From the NCBI GenBank assembly GCA_947477565.1, contig CANJUR010000003.1, forward strand, positions 124,001 to 188,000: 64,000 nucleotides of DNA, given 5' to 3'. The notes under the pieces are model-generated. The model did not search any database and was not told the DNA's origin. It saw nothing but the letters and a program-made list of their open reading frames with translations. The translations under genes and the position numbers were made by a program. This DNA comes from Deltaproteobacteria bacterium. GTDB taxonomy: Bacteria; Myxococcota_A; Polyangia; Polyangiales; Ga0077539. Numbering within the stretch: the stretch's first letter is position 1; each line of letters opens with the position of its first letter. Below are positions 1 through 7,602 of this stretch, piece by piece.

Positions 1-1106
1 GAAGAGCGCCGTGCAGTCGGCCCCAGGACCCCAGGCGAGGACTGCGTGACCGACGGCATCGCCGCACGGAGCACTTCGGAGTGCGCCATGGCGGTGGCCG
101 AAGGGTCCCCCTCGACGCGGCCTGTGGAGGTTGCGTTACCGACCGGAACGACGCCGGAAGCCGACGCCCCGAAGCGGCCGCTGCTCTCGGCCGAGACCAT
201 CCATCGGGACATCTCGCCACCGAGCAACGGCAGCAGCGCACGGCGAAAATCCTCGACGTTGGCGAAGCGATCCGACGGCTGTTTGGCAATGGCGCGCATC
301 ACGACCTCCGCGAGCGGCGCTGGGACATCGGGGGCGCGGACGAGCAACGGAGTCGGCGGCTCGGCGATGATCTGCCGGAGCAACACGAAGCGATCCCGCC
401 CGTCGTAGGGCAGGGCGCCGGACAACATCTCGTAGAGGGTCACGCCCGTGGCGTAGACGTCGATGCGCTGATCGGGAGCCTCGCCCGCGACCTGCTCGGG
501 TGCCATGTAGCGGAGCGTTCCGACCATCGACCCCTGCGCGGTGTGGTTGGGATCGCCGGCCTCGGCCTCGGTGAGCTTGGCGACCCCGAAATCGAGCACT
601 TTCACATGGTCGCCATCGTCTGTGCGGTGGACGAAGATGTTCTCGGGCTTGAGGTCGCGGTGAATGATTCCTGCGGCGTGCGCCGTACGGAGCGCCAGGA
701 GGCACTGCGCCGCGATGACCGCCGCGCGATCGGGCGGAAGCCTCCCCTCCCGTCGGAGCAGCGTGCGCAGCGGCTCACCCTCGAGCAACTCCATCACCAG
801 CAGCAGGTTTCCCTGGGTGTCGCGGCCGAAGTCGATGAGTTGAACGATGTTGGGATGCGTGAGGCGCGCGATGATGTTGGCCTCCCTCACGAAACGCGCG
901 AGCCCAGACGCGTTGGAGGCGTGCTCCGGGAGCAGCATCTTCACCGCGACGAAGCGCCCGACCGAGCGCTGCACCGCGCGGTACACCGAGCCCATTCCGC
1001 CGACGCCGATCTCCTCGAGGATCTCGAACCGACTCTCGTCGATGTCGGGCACGCCCGGCTCAGAGCGCATCGAACGGGCGAGGTCGGCGGAGAGGGAGTT
1101 GTTCAT
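1..1106 (-). CDS. Ser/Thr protein kinase (Hanks type), 3' end off the window
   Basis: Reading leftward from an ATG at 1106 there is an open frame of at least 368 codons that leaves the window with no stop. All kinase landmarks are visible: glycine loop IGVGGMGSVY at residues 33-42, VAVK with the ATP lysine at K56, αC glutamate E75, catalytic HRDLKPEN with D151, DFG at 172-174, and an APE motif after the activation segment. Such kinases phosphorylate Ser/Thr of cytoplasmic partners and are very numerous in myxobacteria. After about residue 300 the sequence turns low-complexity, typical of a linker to a membrane segment or sensor domain that is not in the window. No clear Shine-Dalgarno precedes the ATG. 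It lies 24 bp downstream of the TPR gene and probably belongs to the same minus-strand operon. The substrate is unknown. Confidence 0.93.
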   Translation of the reverse strand, partial: MNNSLSADLARSMRSEPGVPDIDESRFEILEEIGVGGMGSVYRAVQRSVGRFVAVKMLLPEHASNASGLARFVREANIIARLTHPNIVQLIDFGRDTQGNLLLVMELLEGEPLRTLLRREGRLPPDRAAVIAAQCLLALRTAHAAGIIHRDLKPENIFVHRTDDGDHVKVLDFGVAKLTEAEAGDPNHTAQGSMVGTLRYMAPEQVAGEAPDQRIDVYATGVTLYEMLSGALPYDGRDRFVLLRQIIAEPPTPLLVRAPDVPAPLAEVVMRAIAKQPSDRFANVEDFRRALLPLLGGEMSRWMVSAESSGRFGASASGVVPVGNATSTGRVEGDPSATAMAHSEVLRAAMPSVTQSSPGVLGPTARRS

Positions 1107-1130
1107 CGACCGTCGGGTGGGGAGGAGAAT

Positions 1131-1889
1131 CTATGGTGCCGGATCGGCCGCGGGACTCTGCGTAAAGTACAGCACCACGGCAACTACGCCCGCAACCAGG
1201 GCGGAGCCAAAGGCGATGTCGGCGCCGAGGGCCATCGACTCACCGCGGTCGTAGGACGCTGCACGATTGCTGCCTTCATGGCTGGCGTTGAAGTCAGCCT
1301 GGGCAGAGAAAGCAAGCCCGCCCAGCACACCTCCCGCGACGGCCGCTGCCACCGCCACTCCGCTGGTCACCATCACCGGGATCGTAAACCGTCGATGTAC
1401 GGAGGCCGTCGCGAGGAGCCTTCGACGCTCATCCTCCGCCCGCTGCCGCTCGGCCTCCGCGGTCTGCACGCGGGCCACCTCCAGCGCTCGCTGCTCCGAA
1501 GTCTGCGCGGCAGCCTGACGCGCCTGCTCCGCCTGCTGGGCCTCGGCCGCGCGACGCTGCGCGGAGGCCATCGCCTCGCGCGCAATCGCCCCCGCCTCGG
1601 AGTCGGGATTCGTCTGCAGGAAGCGGCGATAGTAATCGGCCGCCACGGAAAACGACCCGGCGCGCTCGTGTGCACGGCCAAGGTTGTAGAGCAGCCGCGG
1701 CAGTGGACGGATCGCATAGGCCCGCTCGAGTTCGACGATCGCCTCACGCGCCTGCCCGGCCTCGTAGTGCTGCACCGCCGAGCGCAGCAATGCGTCGAAT
1801 TCACGACGGGATTCGCGCGATTGACCGAAGGCCAGCGACGCTCCGAGGAGGGTGGCCGCGAATACCGAACTTTGTAAGAGTGACCTCAT
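1131..1889 (-). CDS. exported TPR protein with C-terminal membrane segments
   Basis: This 252-residue protein starts MRSLLQSSVFAATLLGASLAF, a signal peptide ending near residue 23. Two TPR-like helical hairpins follow, including LYNLGRAHERAGSFSVAADYYR near residues 60-85. Next comes a long Ala/Gln/Glu/Arg coiled-coil stretch of about 90-150. Two hydrophobic segments near residues 165-190 and 220-240 bracket a short loop. The layout is common for myxobacterial envelope scaffolds encoded beside kinases. The ATG overlaps the stop of the upstream FGE-like gene in an ATGA, so translation is likely coupled. It probably works with the adjacent kinase or FGE-like lipoprotein, but that is inference. 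A longer open frame runs upstream through the neighbouring gene and is not real. Confidence 0.85.
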   Translation of the reverse strand: MRSLLQSSVFAATLLGASLAFGQSRESRREFDALLRSAVQHYEAGQAREAIVELERAYAIRPLPRLLYNLGRAHERAGSFSVAADYYRRFLQTNPDSEAGAIAREAMASAQRRAAEAQQAEQARQAAAQTSEQRALEVARVQTAEAERQRAEDERRRLLATASVHRRFTIPVMVTSGVAVAAAVAGGVLGGLAFSAQADFNASHEGSNRAASYDRGESMALGADIAFGSALVAGVVAVVLYFTQSPAADPAP

Positions 1890-3223
1890 CGAGCGGTCCC
1901 TCCACTGGAGCAGCGGAAGCCGCCGACAGCCTCCCCGCGGTCGCCGTCGATCCATCGGCGGATGCCGGGTCGCAGATCGGTGGAGTTGTAGTTGCGGCCG
2001 CGGAGCATTCGGCAGTTCTGGCAATACAGGCCCCCTGCGGCCTGGGTGATGGGGGCGCCCGCCGCCGGCCCGAGGGGCCCAGTCGGGAACATCGCGCACC
2101 AACCGGTCACCGGGAGTGACTGGTAGTAAATGTTTCGGGTGTGCATGGGGTCGGTGTTGTGGAAGTCCCACATCCACTCGTTGGCGTTGCCGTAAAGATG
2201 GAACACCCCCTCGGACGATCGGCCCATCGGAAGCGAGTCGAAATCCAACAAATGCCGCGGGCAGGTGCGCCCCATCGCATCGACGGCCACGTTGCCGCGG
2301 TCGCAGGTGACCGGATCGTTGCCCCACGGGTACGTGCGGGTGAAATCCGAGCCCTTCACGGCCCGAAACCACTCTGCTTCCGTCGGCAGGTGCTTGCCCG
2401 CCCAGCGGCAGTATCGGTCTGCCGCAAACCACGTGACGTTGACCACCGGGAGGCGGTTGGTCGCCGCATCGGCGGGTGCCCACCGAGCACCACGCTCTTG
2501 AAACGTCACCGGCGTCACGGTCTCGCCGATAAATGCCAGCGGCACCTCGGTACCGCGGTCGTCGAGAATCAAGTAGCGGCCATAGCGGACCGTGGTGTTC
2601 ATCGGCGCTCGCGGCTCGGCGATGCGCAGTTGAGCGCCGCCCGAGCCGAGGACCGAGAGGTACGTCGCAAAGGCCTCGACGGACACCTCGTACTTGTCGA
2701 GGCCGAAGGCTGCGAGGCAGACGTTGTGCGCGGGCGCGTCGTCGCCCTCGCCGTACGCTGGGTCGTCGCTGCCAATAGGAAGGTTGGCCGTCGGAGGGAA
2801 GTTCTGGACGCAGGTCGCTTGGTTATCGACCGCCCCGTCGCAGTCGTCGTCGAGGCCGTTGTTGCACTCCTCGGCGCTGGCCGGGGAGGTGCGGCGAACG
2901 CACTCAAGCCGCGTCCCGGCACGACACCGCAGCACCCCATCGCGGCACATGCCGATGACGCGCATCGCGGGCTCGCAGACGCCAAAATTCTCGTTGTCGT
3001 CTGAGATGCCGTCGTGGTCGTCGTCGATGCCGTTGCACCGCTCTACCTCCGAAACCTCGCAGTAATGCCGCTGCGGGTTGCAGGTCTCCCCTCGCGGGCA
3101 GTCCGCGTCACGCGCGCAATCGCTGAAATCCACCACGACGCTGCAGTCCGCAGCCATCGCAGCGAACATCACCGCAGCAGCGCGGGCCATGTCCCTTCCC
3201 ATACGAACACTCTGTCGAAACAT
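1886..3223 (-). CDS. FGE-sulfatase (SUMF1)-domain lipoprotein with MopE-type motifs
   Basis: About 445 residues. The N-terminus has a short hydrophobic stretch ending in AAMAADC, a plausible lipobox, so the protein is probably anchored in the envelope. Near residues 50-140 there are Cys-rich, Asp-rich motifs (CNGIDDDHDGISDD and NNGLDDDCDGAVDN) typical of the MopE putative metal-binding repeat. The C-terminal ~270 residues are a formylglycine-generating-enzyme fold: WFAADRYCRWAGKHLPTEAEW, YPWGND, GNANEWMWD and a final GGFRC. In true FGE two cysteines oxidise a sulfatase Cys. Most bacterial relatives bind other ligands, and no sulfatase gene is present here, so catalysis is unproven. The start is ambiguous: ATGs at 3271, 3223, 3202 and 3190 all keep the lipobox. 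I chose 3223 for its basic n-region. It is translationally coupled to the TPR gene downstream. Confidence 0.83.
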   Translation of the reverse strand: MFRQSVRMGRDMARAAAVMFAAMAADCSVVVDFSDCARDADCPRGETCNPQRHYCEVSEVERCNGIDDDHDGISDDNENFGVCEPAMRVIGMCRDGVLRCRAGTRLECVRRTSPASAEECNNGLDDDCDGAVDNQATCVQNFPPTANLPIGSDDPAYGEGDDAPAHNVCLAAFGLDKYEVSVEAFATYLSVLGSGGAQLRIAEPRAPMNTTVRYGRYLILDDRGTEVPLAFIGETVTPVTFQERGARWAPADAATNRLPVVNVTWFAADRYCRWAGKHLPTEAEWFRAVKGSDFTRTYPWGNDPVTCDRGNVAVDAMGRTCPRHLLDFDSLPMGRSSEGVFHLYGNANEWMWDFHNTDPMHTRNIYYQSLPVTGWCAMFPTGPLGPAAGAPITQAAGGLYCQNCRMLRGRNYNSTDLRPGIRRWIDGDRGEAVGGFRCSSGGTAR

Positions 3224-3339
3224 CGCCGGGAAGATATCGCCAATTCCCTCCGCGGCGGCAGTCTGTGACAACGCTCGCCGTGCGCCTCTGGCGCCCTCGG
3301 GGCATCGGGGAGGGGTTTGCGCCGGGGGAGAGTCGGTCT

Positions 3340-4317
3340 ATGTTGAATCGGGTGACGTTGCAGCGCAGGGCATCGGGGCAGGGGCGGCGGTTGAAGGCAC
3401 TGGGCAAAGACCTTGCGTTAAGCATGGAAAACCTCGGGGAAATGCTCCTCGCGTGCCTGGATTTACCGTCCCAGTTTGCGCGGCTGGCCGAGGCGCTGGC
3501 GGTCGGTCGATCCGTGGTGCCGCTCGATGGAGAAGTGGCCGATTGGCCGGCGCGCCTTCGTTCGATGCGAGCCGTGATGCTCGTTCGCGTCGGTCGCCCG
3601 GGCGATCGCGCACGCTCTCTCCGCGGCTGGCTGGGGGCGTCGCTCTCGGCGTGGCTCGCGACCGCGATCGATGAGGGCGCCGCCCTTGGGTGGGTGCTCA
3701 ACGGCGCGGTCAATCAGTGCGCAGACGCCCGCGATGCGTTGCTCGCCGCGATCGGTCCGGTCGCAGGCGCGCACGCCACCTGGTACGGAGCGGGTGCTGC
3801 GGCGGAGACGATCCCGTGGATCGAACTCGCTTCGCGGATGGCCCTTGAGGAGTCCGTCGATCGATGGGTGGCCCTCGGATTCGACGCTGATCTCCCGCGG
3901 TACGTCAGCGTGTGGCAGCGCGCGGCGTCGCGCTGGGTCGAGGTCGTCGTGGGCTCCGCCGTCGACGTCTCGCTGAGCGACCTCGGGGCGCTGCGTTCGT
4001 TGCGCGAATTGCTCGAGGAGTTTGCAACCCGTCGCGTGCCCAAGAACCGTGTAAAGCGCATGGCTGCAGAGCGCCTCGCGATCTCCGAAGCGGAGATCAC
4101 ACGGCTCATGACGGTGCAGGCAGCAGTGATGGAGCGCGTCGATCCTCAAGAGGTGTTGCGAAGGCGCGCGACGGTGTTTCGCCCGATCGCGAAGGCGGCG
4201 GCCGAACTCGCTGCCGGGGGCGATGGCAAGGCGCCGACCGTCGCAGCGGTCGCTCGGCGAGCGAAGGTGCACCCGGCACTGGTCGAACTCTGCCTCGACG
4301 CGCTCGATCCCCGCTAA
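3340..4317 (+). CDS. conserved hypothetical protein
   Basis: I do not recognise this 325-residue protein. The ATG at 3340 is preceded by GGGGGAG at 3324-3330, a better start than an upstream in-frame codon at 3265 that would overlap the divergent gene. It has no signal peptide and no membrane segment. The sequence is a mainly helical, Ala/Leu/Arg-rich chain. The last ~80 residues have a charged amphipathic stretch and a final segment (TVAAVARRAKVHPALVELC) that could be a helix-turn-helix, which is weak evidence for a regulator. It sits 27 bp upstream of the universal stress protein and is probably co-transcribed with it. It is divergent from the FGE-TPR-kinase operon. Confidence 0.7.
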   Translation: MLNRVTLQRRASGQGRRLKALGKDLALSMENLGEMLLACLDLPSQFARLAEALAVGRSVVPLDGEVADWPARLRSMRAVMLVRVGRPGDRARSLRGWLGASLSAWLATAIDEGAALGWVLNGAVNQCADARDALLAAIGPVAGAHATWYGAGAAAETIPWIELASRMALEESVDRWVALGFDADLPRYVSVWQRAASRWVEVVVGSAVDVSLSDLGALRSLRELLEEFATRRVPKNRVKRMAAERLAISEAEITRLMTVQAAVMERVDPQEVLRRRATVFRPIAKAAAELAAGGDGKAPTVAAVARRAKVHPALVELCLDALDPR

Positions 4318-4344
4318 AGATCCACGGGCAAAGGAGTTGAGCGA

Positions 4345-4743
4345 ATGATCCGTCGCATCGTAGTGGGCTACGACTTCACTGAAGCCGCAGACGATGCCCT
4401 CACCTGGGCACTCGAACTCGCACAGCCGCTACAGGCCTCCGTAAACGTAGTGCATATTTTTTTAGGCAACGACGACAACGATCCGAAGGTGATCGAGCGT
4501 CGCGCCACCCTCGCGCGAGTCGCGGATGACGCCGGCCCGCGGGTCACCAGCCAACTGGTGCTGGGCAGCGACGTGGCGCGGGCGATGGTCGATCTCGCGG
4601 AGGAGGGCAACGCCGACCTCATCGTGGTGGCCACGCGGCAGGTCTCGGCGATGCAGCGCTGGTTTCTCGGAAGCGTGGCGCACGAAGTGATACGGGCGGC
4701 CCATTGTCCCGTGGTTACCGTGCGCAGCGGCGACGACGACTGA
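4345..4743 (+). CDS. universal stress protein (UspA family), atypical ATP loop
   Basis: This 132-residue single-domain UspA protein begins MIRRIVVGYDFTEAADDAL, the family's first β-strand and Asp. The expected length is about 140. A good Shine-Dalgarno (AAAGGAG) lies just before the ATG. The C-terminal half has ADLIVVATRQVSAMQRWFLG followed by SVAHEVIRAAHCPVVTVR. In ATP-binding members this region reads GTHG or GSRG followed by a GS pair. Here both first glycines are replaced (ATRQ), while the terminal GS is kept, so nucleotide binding may be weakened. The protein likely dimerises and responds to stress or energy state. It follows an unknown gene by 27 bp. Confidence 0.9.
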   Translation: MIRRIVVGYDFTEAADDALTWALELAQPLQASVNVVHIFLGNDDNDPKVIERRATLARVADDAGPRVTSQLVLGSDVARAMVDLAEEGNADLIVVATRQVSAMQRWFLGSVAHEVIRAAHCPVVTVRSGDDD

Positions 4744-4884
4744 CTCTTTTCACGGGATCAACAGGTCCACGCCGTCCAAGAGCAGTGGATCGTTGACATA
4801 CCTGACTCTGTAATCGTTGGCGCTGCCTAAAGAGAGACCTGGCGGGCGATTGGAGTGGCGTCAGAGCATCTTTACTTCGCGCGG

Positions 4885-6489
4885 CTACTGCCAGAAACCG
4901 ACGCCAAAGCCCCAGTCGAAGTAGTTGTACGAGTAGTCCATCGTGAAGGTCAGCTTGAAGTCCACCGGGTCGGCGACCTTGAACGCATCCCAGCGGAAAA
5001 GTCGCAGTTCGAACCCGCCGGTGACGTGCACTCGAGCCGGCACGTCGATGAAGCGCGACGGCTCTACGTAGCTTCCCGCACGCAACTGCAGTTGGTTGGC
5101 CCACGGCTCACCCTCGAGCCCGAAGCGAGGCGATAGCAGGAGATCGCGGCCCGAGGGGCGCTCCTGCTGGGCCATGAACGCGTCGATGCCCTGACCGCGC
5201 CCAACCGGACCAAACGCCACCACCCCGAACGCGATCAGCAGGAAACGCCGCGCCCGGTCGCGCAGCATCGCTCGCCTCGAGGCCCGCCAGCGCCAGGGGA
5301 AGCTCACGTACTCGCGCTCCTCGCGCTCCTGGCGATCGCGCTCCTCGGCGGCCCAGCGGGCGTCTGTGCTCACGCGCTCGACGTCGTCGTCGATGGCGGC
5401 CATTTCCAGGCGGTGCTCTCGCTCGCGGTGGGCGCGTTCGTCCCGTTGTTGTTCTCTCAACTCGCGACGACTCGCGTTCATGTCCTGCCACGGAATGTTG
5501 AACGCACGCTCGCCGAGCATCACCGAGCCGCCGATCTCGGCCTCCCACGGCAGTGCGATACGCCGCGGCACTACGAAGCAGCCCGCGCTGCCCTCGACGC
5601 ATCCGATCGGATACCGGACGACTCCGCCGTCCGGGACGCTGAAATCGAGAGGCAGACCGCTCACCTCCGATCGGAAGGACATGCCCAGGCGGAAGCGTTC
5701 GCCGGACGGCCGCCAGAGGGCACCCACCTCCGGCGCTGCGCCCAGGTAGCGAATCGTGTTGCCCGAGGAGGGGTTGGACGCCGCCCCCGACCACTGGATG
5801 CTCATCAAGCCGACGCGCAGTCCCGCGCCGAGCACCACCTCGCCGTCCCCGAGCAGCAGCCCGCCGCCGAGGTGCTGCGCGACGATGTTGACCGTAATGG
5901 GCCGCTCGAAGCCGTTGCGAGCGCCGAGTTCGTAGCTCTGGATGTTCGCGAGGTAGCCGACCCCGACGGGGCCGAAGTGGAGGCCGAGACCCGTCTGGAT
6001 GACGCTGAAACTGTCGTAGTCGCGACCACCCGCGCCGGAGTTGTCCCAGTTGCGCTGCGGGAAGAAGAACGAGATCACCGGATCGAAGGAAAACCATGAG
6101 AGCTCTGTCCCAGTGCGCACCGCGTAGGCCGCTGGGTTGAACGGGACGCCGTCAACGCTCGACACCAGGCTCGTAAACGCACCGCCGAGACCCACCGCGC
6201 GCCCCGGGCCGACGACCGGGCCGCGGGTGAGGTCGATGGTAAAATCGCTGTTGTGCAACGGCCGCTGCGCCCACGCAGCGCCGGGGGCAGAGGCCGCGAG
6301 CGCGGCGATCAGAGGCAATAATCGAAGCGACGGAGACACAGCGAGGCCGTGTGTACCGGGTAGCCGCGAAGTCGCAACCGCCACGGAGGACGTTTGCCGC
6401 GGGGACGGTTCACGCAAACGTCTCTGCTCGAACCCGGGCAGAGTTCGAGTATGGTCCGCGCGCCATGATCGGGCGGTGACGGAGGTCAA
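4885..6489 (-). CDS. FadL/OmpP1-like outer-membrane β-barrel protein
   Basis: The open frame is 534 codons, but the signal peptide (LLPLIAALAASAPGAAWA) lies about 50 residues in. The true start is therefore probably an internal GTG, for example at 6339 (484 residues) or slightly upstream. After cleavage the protein shows an N-terminal hatch-like region (SDFTIDLTRG, GRAVGLGGAFTSL, FNPAAYA) and alternating barrel strands, as in FadL-type transporters of hydrophobic compounds. A highly charged Arg/Glu insert covers about residues 336-400, within the barrel. The chain ends in an aromatic residue context (WGFGVGFWQ), usual for a BAM signal. It is divergent from carA, with the shared promoter region between them. 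Substrate unknown. Confidence 0.8.
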   Translation of the reverse strand: MTSVTARSWRADHTRTLPGFEQRRLREPSPRQTSSVAVATSRLPGTHGLAVSPSLRLLPLIAALAASAPGAAWAQRPLHNSDFTIDLTRGPVVGPGRAVGLGGAFTSLVSSVDGVPFNPAAYAVRTGTELSWFSFDPVISFFFPQRNWDNSGAGGRDYDSFSVIQTGLGLHFGPVGVGYLANIQSYELGARNGFERPITVNIVAQHLGGGLLLGDGEVVLGAGLRVGLMSIQWSGAASNPSSGNTIRYLGAAPEVGALWRPSGERFRLGMSFRSEVSGLPLDFSVPDGGVVRYPIGCVEGSAGCFVVPRRIALPWEAEIGGSVMLGERAFNIPWQDMNASRRELREQQRDERAHREREHRLEMAAIDDDVERVSTDARWAAEERDRQEREEREYVSFPWRWRASRRAMLRDRARRFLLIAFGVVAFGPVGRGQGIDAFMAQQERPSGRDLLLSPRFGLEGEPWANQLQLRAGSYVEPSRFIDVPARVHVTGGFELRLFRWDAFKVADPVDFKLTFTMDYSYNYFDWGFGVGFWQ

Positions 6490-6500
6490 CGGAGTTCGCG

Positions 6501-7601
6501 ATGCACTTCATGAAGTTGGTGCTGGAAGACGGGACAGAATTGCGGGGACGGTCGTTCGGTGCGCCGCGCGAGGTCGCCGGTGAGGTGGTCTTCACCACCG
6601 GAATGAGCGGGTATGTCGAGACGCTGACAGACCCGAGCTTCCGAGGGCAGATTCTCGTGACGACCTACCCCCTGCAGGGCAACTACGGCGTGCCAGCGCG
6701 GCGGCCGAAGGACAGCATCGCGGCGCCCTTCGAGAGCGGCCGGGTGCAGGTGCAAGGGATGATCTGCCTGCGCCACAGCGAGCACCCCTCGCACCACGGC
6801 ATGGCGAGCACGCTCGGAGAATGGTTGCGCGAGGAGAACGTCCCGGCAATCGACGGCATCGACACGCGGACGCTCACCCGCAAGCTTCGAGAGCACGGCA
6901 CGATGAAGGGCTGGCTGCTCCATGAAGACGCGGCAGTGGCCGAAGGCAAGCAGCGCGCAGACACCATCGACATGCCGAGCGTCGTCGCGCAGGTGACAGT
7001 CCCAGAGGCGATCACGTACCCGGGCGGCGAGTTGCGGGTGCTGATCGTAGACACCGGCTGCAAGGACAACATCGTCCGCGCCATCTTGAAGCGAGGCGCG
7101 ACGGTGATCCGGGTGCCGAGCCACGCGGACCTCGCACAGTACCTGCCGGACGTAGACGGAGTGCTGCTCTCCAATGGCCCGGGTGATCCGAAAGACCTGC
7201 TGCCCCTCGCGGCGCAGATTCGCGGGCTGTTCGACCGCGGGATACCGACCTTCGGGGTGTGTCTGGGCAACCAACTCCTCGCCCTCGCCGCGGGTGGCGA
7301 CACATACAAACTCCGGTATGGCCACCGGTCGCAAAACCAGCCTGTGCAAGACCTCCTCACGCGACGCTGTTACGTCACCTCGCAAAACCACGGGTACGCC
7401 GTGCGCGAGGACTCCCTCCCGGCGGACTGGGAACCCTGGTTCGTCAATGTCAATGACGGCACCAACGAGGGCATCCGGGCGCGGGGGAGGGCGATGTCGA
7501 GTGTGCAGTTCCACCCCGAGGCCACGCCGGGGCCGGAAGACACGGCCTTCCTTTTTGACGACTTCCTCCGCCTCTGCGGATCGATGAAGCGAGGACGCTG
7601 A
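6501..7601 (+). CDS. carA: carbamoyl-phosphate synthase small subunit (glutaminase)
   Basis: This 366-residue subunit hydrolyses glutamine and channels ammonia to CarB for carbamoyl phosphate, used in arginine and pyrimidine synthesis. The N-terminal CPSase domain opens MKLVLEDGTELRGRSFG. The C-terminal class I amidotransferase has the nucleophile C254 in GVCLGNQ and the catalytic His/Glu in VQFHPEA. A GGAG at 6491-6494 supports the ATG at 6501, though M4 is an alternative. The GATase region (GGDTYKLRYG, TSQNHGYAV, LPADWEPWF, NDGTNEGI) reads like eukaryotic CAD/CPS1 rather than E. coli CarA. One base separates its stop from carB. Confidence 0.97.
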   Translation: MHFMKLVLEDGTELRGRSFGAPREVAGEVVFTTGMSGYVETLTDPSFRGQILVTTYPLQGNYGVPARRPKDSIAAPFESGRVQVQGMICLRHSEHPSHHGMASTLGEWLREENVPAIDGIDTRTLTRKLREHGTMKGWLLHEDAAVAEGKQRADTIDMPSVVAQVTVPEAITYPGGELRVLIVDTGCKDNIVRAILKRGATVIRVPSHADLAQYLPDVDGVLLSNGPGDPKDLLPLAAQIRGLFDRGIPTFGVCLGNQLLALAAGGDTYKLRYGHRSQNQPVQDLLTRRCYVTSQNHGYAVREDSLPADWEPWFVNVNDGTNEGIRARGRAMSSVQFHPEATPGPEDTAFLFDDFLRLCGSMKRGR

Positions 7602-7602
7602 G

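Noticed and set aside
81-1877. 598-codon open frame on the plus strand
   Set aside because: It is antisense to the Ser/Thr kinase and TPR gene, whose motifs are clear. Its Arg/Gly/His-rich product is typical of a GC-rich shadow frame.
4456-4463. run of seven T, possible terminator or slippage site
   Set aside because: It lies inside the universal stress protein reading frame, encodes Ile-Phe-Leu in phase and has no hairpin before it.
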